The position numbers were made by a program, and so were the translations under genes. A DNA stretch of 42,808 bases, from positions 1 through 42,808 of the forward strand of contig JBHASY010000100.1 of the NCBI GenBank assembly GCA_041831635.1. Direction: 5' to 3'. The DNA comes from Acetoanaerobium sp041831635. Its GTDB lineage: Bacteria > Bacillota > Clostridia > Peptostreptococcales > Filifactoraceae. Below the pieces are notes generated by a model that had not been told where the DNA came from, did not search any database, and saw nothing but the letters and a program-made list of their open reading frames with translations. Shown here piece after piece: positions 17,509 to 24,449 of this stretch (its first letter is position 1; each line of letters opens with the position of its first letter).

Positions 17509-17925
17509 ATGATAATAGCTGTTATTGATGGAATGGGTGGAGGAATAGGATCTCAAATAGTTCATGCACTCAGAGATGAACTTCCATCCAGTATAGAGAT
17601 ATATGCACTAGGAACAAATGCAATAGCTACCTCTGCAATGATGAAACAAAAAGCAAATAAAGGGGCAACAGGAGAAAATGCTATTAGAGTTTCCAGTAAA
17701 AATGCAAATGTCATTATTTGTCCGTTTTCTTTGCTTGTTCCTGATAGTATGATGGGGGAGGTTACTTCGTCTATATCTTTGTCGATTACTCAAAGCGATG
17801 CTTATAAGATTATACTGCCTATACTTCCGGAAGATTACTCAATAATTGGACTTGAGGCAAAACCGCTACTTTTAATGATAAAAGATTCTATAGATGCTAT
17901 AAAGAAAGAATTTTCGATAAAATAA
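17509..17925 (+). CDS. DUF3842 family protein, Rossmann-like
   Basis: 138-residue protein starting IAVIDGMGGGIGSQIV, a glycine-rich nucleotide-binding-like turn after the first beta strand. LGTNAIATSAMMK, GATGENAI and the strand ANVIICPFSLL follow. These match what I recall of DUF3842, a conserved family of unknown function often found beside CODH/ACS genes. It starts 8 bp after cooT and is followed by the His-rich protein, so it probably belongs to the same maturation module. No catalytic residues can be assigned; a nucleotide- or metal-handling role is only a guess. Confidence 0.75.
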   Translation: MIIAVIDGMGGGIGSQIVHALRDELPSSIEIYALGTNAIATSAMMKQKANKGATGENAIRVSSKNANVIICPFSLLVPDSMMGEVTSSISLSITQSDAYKIILPILPEDYSIIGLEAKPLLLMIKDSIDAIKKEFSIK

Positions 17926-17950
17926 AGTGAATTTTTAGGAGGTTAGACCT

Positions 17951-18304
17951 ATGAAAGCAAAATATACTAACAATAAGAACAATTCACATAGCCATAGTCA
18001 TTCATCAAGTCATATTCACGAGCATGATCATGGAGATGGACATATTCATACTCATGAGCACCATCATGACCACCCACATGACCATGAGCATGATTTTGAT
18101 GGAATGAGTAAAGAAGAAAAAACACTTAGGATTCTTCTTGCTCACTGGGTAGATCATAACAACAGCCACCAAGATGGATTTAAAGAATGGGTGGATAAAG
18201 CAAATGAGATGGAAAAACATGAAACAGCAAGCTATATACAAAAGGCAATAGAATTTATGGATAAAGCAAACGAAATGTTACTAGAGGCTAAAAAATCTTT
18301 GTAA
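17951..18304 (+). CDS. Histidine-rich probable nickel-storage or delivery protein
   Basis: 117 residues. Residues 13-48 contain 17 histidines, mostly alternating with Asp, Glu or Ser, a typical low-complexity metal-binding tail. Residues 52-117 form a helical domain (LRILLAHWVDHNNSH, WVDKANEMEKHETASY). The architecture is that of small His-rich proteins placed near CODH genes (DUF8180-like, from memory). It probably buffers or delivers nickel for AcsA and AcsB. It starts 25 bp after the DUF3842 gene with GGAGG, and a terminator follows, making it the last gene of the operon. Zinc binding is an alternative. Confidence 0.75.
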   Translation: MKAKYTNNKNNSHSHSHSSSHIHEHDHGDGHIHTHEHHHDHPHDHEHDFDGMSKEEKTLRILLAHWVDHNNSHQDGFKEWVDKANEMEKHETASYIQKAIEFMDKANEMLLEAKKSL

Positions 18305-18331
18305 ATTAAAAAATAAGGAAATTTTAATATA

Positions 18332-18374
18332 AATAAACACCAATGATATAATATATCAGAGGTGTTTATTTTTT
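18332..18374 (+). terminator. Terminator of the Wood-Ljungdahl cluster
   Basis: AATAAACACC (18332-18341) pairs with GGTGTTTATT (18361-18370). The loop holds a second self-complementary segment, TGATATA with TATATCA, and T's follow at 18371-18374. This is a good rho-independent terminator. The symmetrical A/T ends may also stop the convergent yneA-like transcript arriving from the right. Confidence 0.8.
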
Positions 18375-18415
18375 GATAAATTTGAAAAATAAAACAGGAT
18401 TTTATGTGAACTTAG

Positions 18416-18721
18416 TTAATACGTTGGAATAAGAAGCCTTTGACCGGGAACTATATTTAATGATGTAAGTTGATTTAATTCCACTATTTTTTCGATAAAA
18501 TCTCTTGGATCATCTTTAGGGTTTTTATATTTAGTTGAAATATCCCATAATGTATCTCCTGACATTATAGTGTAATAAGAATAAGATTCTTGACTTGCTT
18601 TATTTTTTTGTCCTAAAGAATATATTTTAAAAGTAGTGGAGGTTAAAATTATTAAGAATAATACAGCTATGTTAATCATATTTTTTCTAATATTTTTTCT
18701 TTTTATTTTTTTTGTCCTCAT
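18416..18721 (-). CDS. LysM-domain membrane-anchored protein, YneA-like SOS division inhibitor
   Basis: 101 residues: a basic N-terminus, one membrane segment at about residues 14-33 (MINIAVLFLIILTSTTF), then a LysM domain from about residue 50 (TIMSGDTLWDISTKY to PGQRLLIPTY). In Bacillus, yneA has this architecture, lies divergent from lexA and halts cell division after DNA damage; the arrangement here is the same. The start is supported by AAGGAGGA (18727-18734). Putative SOS boxes lie upstream. YneA identity is inferred from architecture and position, not alignment. Confidence 0.75.
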   Translation of the reverse strand: MRTKKIKRKNIRKNMINIAVLFLIILTSTTFKIYSLGQKNKASQESYSYYTIMSGDTLWDISTKYKNPKDDPRDFIEKIVELNQLTSLNIVPGQRLLIPTY

Positions 18722-18837
18722 TTTTATCCTCCTTAAAAATTTGATAGATCAATCTAATTTACAGTTATTGAAGTATATAACTTAATAAAATAAAAAAATT
18801 GATTTACAATATATTGTTTATCATTAAATTACATCGA

Positions 18838-18908
18838 GAACATTTGTTCTAATTTGATTATAGCAGAACAGATGTTTGGAGGTCAATAGTAAATATGAAC
18901 AAATGTTT
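18838..18908. promoter_or_regulatory. Three SOS (LexA) boxes between the yneA-like gene and lexA
   Basis: Three GAAC-N4-GTTY motifs are present: GAACATTTGTTC (18838-18849, perfect dyad), GAACAGATGTTT (18866-18877) and GAACAAATGTTT (18897-18908). Box 2 lies inside the spacer of a leftward promoter, TTGACC (18881-18886) and TATAAT (18857-18862, read on the - strand), and box 1 overlaps that promoter's expected start. Box 3 touches the -35 of the lexA promoter. LexA would thus repress both divergent genes, including its own. Confidence 0.8.
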
Positions 18909-18934
18909 GTTTTTTTTGTTTCATATGTTATAAT
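18907..18934 (+). promoter_or_regulatory. lexA promoter
   Basis: TTGTTT (18907-18912) and TATAAT (18929-18934) are separated by 16 bp, with TG one base before the -10 (extended -10). SOS box 3 overlaps its -35. The predicted leader to the GTG at 19027 is about 85 nt. Confidence 0.65.
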
Positions 18935-19026
18935 TATTACTATAATAATGTTTTCGATAAAAAAACTTCTAAAAAACATATATGATAAGTCAATTTATAT
19001 TTAGTATAAAAATGGAGGTAAGTATT

Positions 19027-19650
19027 GTGTATTCTATAAATCAAAAACAATTAGAAATATTATCATACATAAAAGAAGAGATTAAAAAGAAAGGGTATCC
19101 TCCATCAGTAAGAGAAATATGTATAGCTGTAGATCTAAAGTCGACTTCTACTGTTCATTCTCATTTGAATAGACTAGAGGAATGTGGATATATAAGAAAA
19201 GATCCTACAAAGCCTAGAGCTATTGAAATAGTTTCTTCAGACGATGAAGACGGTTTTTATAGAAGGAATACGATAGACATACCTTTGTTAGGAGAGGTAA
19301 CTGCCGGGGATCCTATTTTAGCTGTGGAGCATATAGAAGAGTTTTTACCTATTCCATCATCTTGGGTAAGTAATGGAACGTATTTTATGCTTAAAATTAA
19401 GGGAGATAGTATGGTTGATGCCGGTATATTTGATAGAGATATAGTAATAGTAGAAAAGACTAACTATGCTAAAAATGGAGATATAGTAGTTGCACTTATA
19501 GATGATGAGGTAGCAACGGTAAAACGCTTTTATAAAGAAAAAGATAGAATAAGATTGCAACCTGAGAATGATGCATATTCTCCGATTTATTCAAGGAACG
19601 TTTCTATAGTAGGGATTGTTAAAACTCTTATAAGGACAAATGTAGTTTGA
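19027..19650 (+). CDS. lexA: LexA repressor
   Basis: 207 residues from the GTG at 19027, chosen because GGAGG lies at 19014-19018 and the resulting N-terminus (YSINQKQLEIL) matches family length; the in-frame start at 18982 lacks a site. A winged-helix DNA-binding domain (about 1-65) contains SVREICIAVDLKSTSTVHSHL. The autoproteolysis bond is Ala93-Gly94 in VTAGDP. The catalytic dyad is Ser128 (KGDSMVDAG) and Lys166 (VATVKRF). On DNA damage, RecA filaments stimulate self-cleavage and derepress the SOS genes, here its own gene and the YneA-like gene. A convergent terminator follows. Confidence 0.97.
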   Translation: MYSINQKQLEILSYIKEEIKKKGYPPSVREICIAVDLKSTSTVHSHLNRLEECGYIRKDPTKPRAIEIVSSDDEDGFYRRNTIDIPLLGEVTAGDPILAVEHIEEFLPIPSSWVSNGTYFMLKIKGDSMVDAGIFDRDIVIVEKTNYAKNGDIVVALIDDEVATVKRFYKEKDRIRLQPENDAYSPIYSRNVSIVGIVKTLIRTNVV

Positions 19651-19664
19651 TTTAGTTGATATAG

Positions 19665-19699
19665 AATAATAACCACCCGTAAAACGGGTGGTTATTATT
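19665..19699. terminator. Bidirectional terminator between lexA and glnA-like gene
   Basis: AATAATAACCACCCGT (19665-19680) and ACGGGTGGTTATTATT (19684-19699) form a perfect 16-bp stem with a 3-nt loop. The GC core and A/T ends serve transcripts from both convergent genes. Confidence 0.85.
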
Positions 19700-19722
19700 T
19701 AAAGTAGAAAAACTATTAAAAA

Positions 19723-21639
19723 TTATAATATATTTTTTTTGTAAGCTAAATACAGTTCTTTAAGCAATTTAACTTTATCTCTCATTAGTTTTTGTAAATT
19801 TGAAACTTCACTTAAATTATTTAGATTTATTTGATTTCTTATATTTGTAAAGATAGATTTTTTATCTACGCTGTCTTTCATCAACTCCCACCTTAAGTTG
19901 TTTATTCTATTCCAGTTCACTATGTCTAAGTCTGAAATTTCATCATCATGCACTTTAGAGCAATTTCTAACTAAATTCATATTATTTTCTATTATTCTTC
20001 CTTTGAGCTCGTTAATCCATAAATCTATAGTAGAAGTTTTGTAAGAATCTATGATATTTTGAGTAAAGACATCTCCTTCAGTTAATATTTTAATTTTTTC
20101 AGGATAATTGTCAAAAGAAATTACATTTTCATAAACAGTAGCAGGAGGCTTGCCAAAAAGCTCGCATCGCTCTTCTTCTGTATAATGCTCGAACACATCA
20201 AACTCACTTCTGTACTGTCTATGTTTTTCTAAATAAATTGAACTTTCTCCCGCTTTTTTCGAAAATTCTTCTTCTAATTGTTTTAAACTATATTTACCGG
20301 CTAGATTAGATATTCCGTCAATCATACATTGATACGAAGAAGCTAACACCAGGTATGTATTAGAATTAGGGTTTGGTGATCTAAGTTCAAATCTTGTAGA
20401 TAGTGGAGATTCGATATCTTTTATTAGTCCTATTAGTATAGATCTATTTCTAGATGGGAGTTCCGGAGAATGACCTAGAGAAGATACTATACAAACAGGT
20501 GCTTCAAAACCCGGTTTTAATCTATTTAGTGCATCGTTGGTAGAAGTGATAAAAGGGTTTATAACTTCGTAATTTTTTAGAATTCCCATCAATGAAGCAA
20601 AGGCAATAGAACTCATATATTCTTCTTTTGAATTTTTATGAGAAAATAAATTTACTTTGGTTCCGTCTTCTAACTCTGCCATTATTCCCATGTGGGTATG
20701 TTCTCCGCTGCCTGCAACACCCTCAATTGGTTTTGCGGCAAAGGTAACTTCTAATCCATAGCTGTTAAATATATCAAGGACTAGATGTCTTATAAAGTGC
20801 TCATTATCTGCACATTGAAGAGTGCTTGTATATTTCCAATCTATCTCAAGTTGCTCCATAATATGGCTTTGTTTTCCGCTTACATTGATCTGAGGTCTTA
20901 CTCCTCCAACTTCCTTATGCCCCATTTCCGGTTCAAAACCATATTTTTCCATCATAAGCATAGTTTTTTCCATAGCAGTTCTAACGGTTCCTTCTGTACG
21001 TTTCCAATATTGTTCTTTTAGCATTTGGGAAGTTGATAGTTTTTCTTCATCGGCTTTATCTTCCGGTGTTTGAATCCAAAACTCAAGTTCAGTTGCAGAT
21101 GTCATATGTAAAGATTTTATTTTTTTACCTTTGATGCCGAGTTCGTCTTTTAATGATTCGTTATTTTCTAAAACATCTAGACAGATGTTTTTAAATCTTT
21201 TTATTGCTTTTTTTAGAATAGACCTAGAGCAAACCATTTTGTTGTTGTGAATTAAAAAAGAAGGTATTCTAAGTGTTCCGATAGGTAATCCTGTTTTATA
21301 ATCTATATGTCCGAAGTTATAGTCGATATGCCAGTTTACATTTAAATCAGGCAAAATTATAACTTTAGCATCATTTAGAGTAGCTATATTATGCAAAACA
21401 ACACTCGAACCATCTGTTTGAATTCCTAAATTAAAAAAATTCTCTATATCGTTAAGCATAGACTGAATAGGTATTCTTTCGTCCGTTCCATTGCCTTTTA
21501 AATCCATGCCAACCAATGAAACAAATTTAATTTCGGGATGTTCTTCAAGTAGTTTTTTTAAATGTTCAAAATCGTGGTTTTCTTTTTTTATTACATAAAG
21601 TAAATTATCCAATGGTAAAAATTTAATTTCACTAGACAT
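19723..21639 (-). CDS. glnA: Long-form glutamine synthetase family protein
   Basis: 638 residues, longer than the usual 440-470 of type I enzymes and shorter than type III. The central part has the glutamine synthetase catalytic signatures: SATELEFWI, MGHKEVGGVRPQINV, GSGEHTHMG (ammonium/glutamate-site His region), NRLKPGFEAPV and FELRSPNPNSNTYL. The last 130 or so residues are an extra helical tail of unknown role. Family chemistry is ATP-dependent glutamate plus ammonia to glutamine; whether this divergent form does exactly that is not certain. AAGGAG precedes the ATG. Its start overlaps the upstream YnbB-like gene by 8 bp, indicating one transcript and coupled translation. Confidence 0.8.
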   Translation of the reverse strand: MSSEIKFLPLDNLLYVIKKENHDFEHLKKLLEEHPEIKFVSLVGMDLKGNGTDERIPIQSMLNDIENFFNLGIQTDGSSVVLHNIATLNDAKVIILPDLNVNWHIDYNFGHIDYKTGLPIGTLRIPSFLIHNNKMVCSRSILKKAIKRFKNICLDVLENNESLKDELGIKGKKIKSLHMTSATELEFWIQTPEDKADEEKLSTSQMLKEQYWKRTEGTVRTAMEKTMLMMEKYGFEPEMGHKEVGGVRPQINVSGKQSHIMEQLEIDWKYTSTLQCADNEHFIRHLVLDIFNSYGLEVTFAAKPIEGVAGSGEHTHMGIMAELEDGTKVNLFSHKNSKEEYMSSIAFASLMGILKNYEVINPFITSTNDALNRLKPGFEAPVCIVSSLGHSPELPSRNRSILIGLIKDIESPLSTRFELRSPNPNSNTYLVLASSYQCMIDGISNLAGKYSLKQLEEEFSKKAGESSIYLEKHRQYRSEFDVFEHYTEEERCELFGKPPATVYENVISFDNYPEKIKILTEGDVFTQNIIDSYKTSTIDLWINELKGRIIENNMNLVRNCSKVHDDEISDLDIVNWNRINNLRWELMKDSVDKKSIFTNIRNQINLNNLSEVSNLQKLMRDKVKLLKELYLAYKKNIL

Positions 21640-22930
21640 ATAATCTCTTCTCCTTGATTTTTTTAATATTATTATAAGCCATTAAAGCCCCTAGTTTAGC
21701 GTGTTCGTAAGTAATTCCTCCTTGAAAATATACGGTAAATGGTTCTTTTATAGGGGCATCAGCACTTAGTTCTATAGAAGACCCTTGTATAAAAGCTCCG
21801 GCAGCCATAATTACCTTACTGTTATAACCCGGCATATCCCAAGGTTCGGGTATTACATAAGAATCTACGGGAGCGGCCATCTGTATTGCTTTGCAAAATT
21901 CTATCACTTCTAATTCAGAATTAAGACTTATAGCCTGTATTATATCACTTCTAGGTTCATTATACATAGGATAAACATCATAATTATCATCTTGAAAAAT
22001 TTTTGAACAAAATATAGCTCCTTTTAATGCAGAATTTACAATATTTGGTGCTAAAAAGAATCCTTGAAGAGTTAATCTATTGGTATTAAATGTAAGTCCA
22101 CATTCTTTTCCTATACTGGCACAAGTTAGTCTTTGAGCTGAAAGTTCTACCAAATCTTTTTTTCCTACTATATATCCTCCTGTTATTGCTAGGCCTCCGC
22201 CCGGATTTTTTATCAGTGACCCAGCCATTATATCTACACCCACATCCGTAGGTTCTCTTGCTTCTATAAATTCTCCATAACAATTATCAAGCATAATTAT
22301 AACTTTATTGTTAATCGATTTTATCAAGTTACATATTTCTTCCAAAATGTCTATAGTAAGACTTTTTCTTCTACTATAACCTTTTGAACGTTGGATATAA
22401 ATCATTTTGACATTAGAATTAGTTTTAAGGAAATTAGCTATTGAAGTTTTGTCAAAATCTCCATTTGGGAGTAGGTCTATTTGTTCGTATTTTATGCCAT
22501 AACTTTTTAAAGATAGCGGATGAGAATTTATTCCTATAACTTCGTCTAATGTATCATACGGCTTTCCTGATATAGAAAGCATTATATCGTTTGGCATAAG
22601 TAAGGCTTGTAAACAAGTTGATAAAGCATGGGTTCCGTTTACCAGAGTGGGCCTAACTAAAGCGTCTTCCGTATTGAATACATTGGCATATATCTCTTCG
22701 ATTTTATCTCTTCCGATATCATTATATCCATAACCTGTAGAGGAATGGAAATGTATATCGCTCAATTTTGATTCTTGCATAGCTTTTAAAACCTTTAGCT
22801 GATTTATTTCTTTTATTTTATCGAGTTCGAAGTAAATAGAAGAAAGATTTTCTTCAACTGATGATGCTTTTGAAATTAAGTCGTTTGAAATTCCGAAGTA
22901 ACTATAGTAATCATTAGATAATGTAAGCAT
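21632..22930 (-). CDS. Methionine gamma-lyase/aluminium resistance family PLP protein (YnbB-like)
   Basis: 432 residues from the ATG at 22930, which has AGGAGG directly upstream; a longer in-frame start 48 codons earlier is unsupported. It is a fold-type I PLP enzyme: SGKPYDTLDEVIG, the MLDNCYGEFIE strand with the cofactor Asp, and the likely Schiff-base Lys in GSLIKNPGGGLA. B. subtilis ynbB and relatives have this profile and are annotated as aluminium resistance proteins or as cystathionine beta-lyase-like. In Bacillus ynbB also neighbours the glutamine synthetase region, and here it overlaps glnA. The true substrate is unknown. Confidence 0.85.
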   Translation of the reverse strand: MLTLSNDYYSYFGISNDLISKASSVEENLSSIYFELDKIKEINQLKVLKAMQESKLSDIHFHSSTGYGYNDIGRDKIEEIYANVFNTEDALVRPTLVNGTHALSTCLQALLMPNDIMLSISGKPYDTLDEVIGINSHPLSLKSYGIKYEQIDLLPNGDFDKTSIANFLKTNSNVKMIYIQRSKGYSRRKSLTIDILEEICNLIKSINNKVIIMLDNCYGEFIEAREPTDVGVDIMAGSLIKNPGGGLAITGGYIVGKKDLVELSAQRLTCASIGKECGLTFNTNRLTLQGFFLAPNIVNSALKGAIFCSKIFQDDNYDVYPMYNEPRSDIIQAISLNSELEVIEFCKAIQMAAPVDSYVIPEPWDMPGYNSKVIMAAGAFIQGSSIELSADAPIKEPFTVYFQGGITYEHAKLGALMAYNNIKKIKEKRLYV

Positions 22931-23080
22931 TTTTTCCTCCTGTATAAGTAATGATTTTAGTATTAAATAAGGCAAATTGCAACAAATTTTTTGTAAAACA
23001 TAGGTTGTAATATTGCAAAAAAATTGGAATAAAATCTTGACATATTTAATATAAAAGTTTTCTTTTAATTTCAACTATGA

Positions 23081-23086
23081 TATAAT
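23081..23086 (+). promoter_or_regulatory. Probable promoter of the tyrosine recombinase gene
   Basis: TATAAT at 23081-23086 has TG one base upstream (extended -10). No good -35 is visible at the correct spacing. Transcription would start near 23092, just before the 28-bp palindromic site. Confidence 0.45.
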
Positions 23087-23102
23087 CGATTTTAAATAAA
23101 TT

Positions 23103-23130
23103 AGTTCGCATAATACATATTATGCGAACT
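23103..23130. other. Candidate dif-like Xer recombination site
   Basis: A 28-bp site with the Xer layout 11-6-11: left arm AGTTCGCATAA, centre TACATA, right arm TTATGCGAACT. The arms are exact reverse complements, and the symmetry extends two more bases on each side (23101-23132). From memory, the left arm matches the XerC arm of E. coli dif at 9 of 11 positions, the right arm matches the XerD arm of B. subtilis dif at 9 of 11, and the centre differs from the Bacillus one by one base. It lies just before the ribosome-binding site of a tyrosine recombinase gene. Alternatives are an operator or an RNA hairpin controlling that gene. Confidence 0.6.
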
Positions 23131-23144
23131 AAAAGGAGAATCTT

Positions 23145-24149
23145 ATGAAAAAAAGTTTTTTAATACAAATCAATGATAAAATAGACAAAGAAATACAAAA
23201 TTTTTACAAGGTATATGTAAAGTTGTTTATAAATGCCCTTATTTCTGCCGGCAAAAGCAACAACACCGTAACTTCGTATTATCTGGACTTAAAAATATTT
23301 TTTGATTACTGCAATGAAAACAACATTATTTTAGAAGAAATCTCAGATATTCGCCCTATACATATAAACTCATATTATATTCACTTGGTTTCTGCCAGAG
23401 GAAATAATTCAATTTCCATAAAAAGAAAAAAATATGTTATGAAGTTATTTTTTGATTTTTTAGAAGAACAAAACGAAATCAAGAAAAATCCTATCCCAAA
23501 AGACAGTGTTATAAAAACAAAAATCAAAAATCCGTACAAAACTCCTGTTTATTTAGAAGCAGAAGAAATAAGAAAAATAAACAAAGTAATATTAGGCGAT
23601 AATAAAAATGAATTTACAAAAATAAGAGATTTGTTCATAGTCAATTTACTTATTCATACAGGGTTAAGGATAAACGAGGCTTTAAATTTAGATTTAAGCC
23701 ATTTTGAGCAAGGGATAAATACCAAAGGTCTATATGTGAAAGGAAAAGGTGAAAAAGAAAGATATTTGCCTATAGAGCTAAATTCCACTTTTTTTGAAAT
23801 AGATCAAGATATTTTCAGTTATAATTTTGCAGAAAAATATTTTATGTTGAGAAATGCTATGAAAACCTCATCTTCAGCACTTTTTATTTCTAAACGCGGG
23901 GAAAGATTAACAAGTCGATATGTCCAAAAATTTTTAAGAGAATTAAGGGCGAGTGCTAATTTAAACAAAGATTTAACTCCTCATAAATTAAGACATACTT
24001 TTGCTACTCATTTGTTAAAAAATGGTACAAATATCAGATTAGTTCAAGAATTGCTCGGGCATAGTTCTATATCCACTACACAAATTTACACACATTCTAA
24101 CTCCAAAGATTTAGATGATGCTATAAAAAAATTCACAATAAAACACTAG
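23145..24149 (+). CDS. Xer-family tyrosine recombinase
   Basis: 334 residues, longer than typical XerC/XerD (about 300). An N-terminal SAM-like core-binding domain covers about residues 20-125, with a longer leader than usual. The catalytic domain has Arg175 (HTGLRINEAL), a lysine in the VKGKGEKERYLP hairpin (199 or 201), His280 and Arg283 (HKLRHTFATH), His306 (LLGHSSISTTQIY) and nucleophile Tyr315, so it should be active. AAGGAG precedes the ATG. A palindromic dif-like site sits in its leader, recalling XerS-difSL and XerH-difH pairs in which the site adjoins the gene. XerC versus XerD cannot be decided. It is alone on + among - strand genes. Confidence 0.85.
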   Translation: MKKSFLIQINDKIDKEIQNFYKVYVKLFINALISAGKSNNTVTSYYLDLKIFFDYCNENNIILEEISDIRPIHINSYYIHLVSARGNNSISIKRKKYVMKLFFDFLEEQNEIKKNPIPKDSVIKTKIKNPYKTPVYLEAEEIRKINKVILGDNKNEFTKIRDLFIVNLLIHTGLRINEALNLDLSHFEQGINTKGLYVKGKGEKERYLPIELNSTFFEIDQDIFSYNFAEKYFMLRNAMKTSSSALFISKRGERLTSRYVQKFLRELRASANLNKDLTPHKLRHTFATHLLKNGTNIRLVQELLGHSSISTTQIYTHSNSKDLDDAIKKFTIKH

Positions 24150-24176
24150 GAATTTTTCCCGGCATTTTATTGTGAA
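24125..24176 (-). terminator. Terminator of hfq, overlapping the recombinase 3' end
   Basis: TTCACAATAAAA (24132-24143) pairs with TTTTATTGTGAA (24165-24176). Read on the - strand, the stem is followed by a T-rich run (complement of the A's at 24125-24131), a strong rho-independent terminator for hfq. The left arm lies within the last codons of the + strand recombinase gene. Confidence 0.8.
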
Positions 24177-24186
24177 AAAACTTGAA

Positions 24187-24420
24187 TTATTCTTCGTCGC
24201 CTACCTTAAAAGAGATTGTTTTAGAAGGAATTATCGTAGATACAGCGTGTTTATATATAATGGATTGTTTACCATCTGTGTCTATCAAGATTACATAGTT
24301 ATCAAAACCTTTTATAGTTCCTTTAATTTGAACGCCATTAACTAAAAAGATAGTTAAAAGAACTTTTTCTTTCCTTGCTTGATTTAAAAGTTGGTCTTGA
24401 AGATTTATTGAGTTTTTCAA
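24187..24420 (-). CDS. hfq: RNA chaperone Hfq
   Basis: 77 residues, a compact Sm-like protein forming hexamers that help small RNAs pair with mRNAs. Sm1 (LLTIFLVNGVQIKGTIKGFDNYVILI) and Sm2 (IIYKHAVSTIIPSK) are both clear, including the YKHA motif that lines the proximal U-binding pore. The short acidic tail (VGDEE) is typical of clostridial forms. It lies downstream of miaA, an order shared by many bacteria. The start has a G-rich AGGGGGAGGG-type site just upstream. Confidence 0.96.
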   Translation of the reverse strand: MKNSINLQDQLLNQARKEKVLLTIFLVNGVQIKGTIKGFDNYVILIDTDGKQSIIYKHAVSTIIPSKTISFKVGDEE

Positions 24421-24449
24421 AATTATCCCTCCCCCAAAAAATATATATA

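Noticed and set aside
18005..18241. A 78-codon antisense frame rich in Met and Val opposite the His-rich gene.
   Set aside because: It is the mirror image of the His codons (CAT read as ATG on the other strand) and has no ribosome-binding site.
23031..23086. TTGACA at 23037-23042 as -35 of the recombinase promoter.
   Set aside because: It lies 38 bp from the TATAAT at 23081, far outside the usable spacing, and no closer -10 is convincing.
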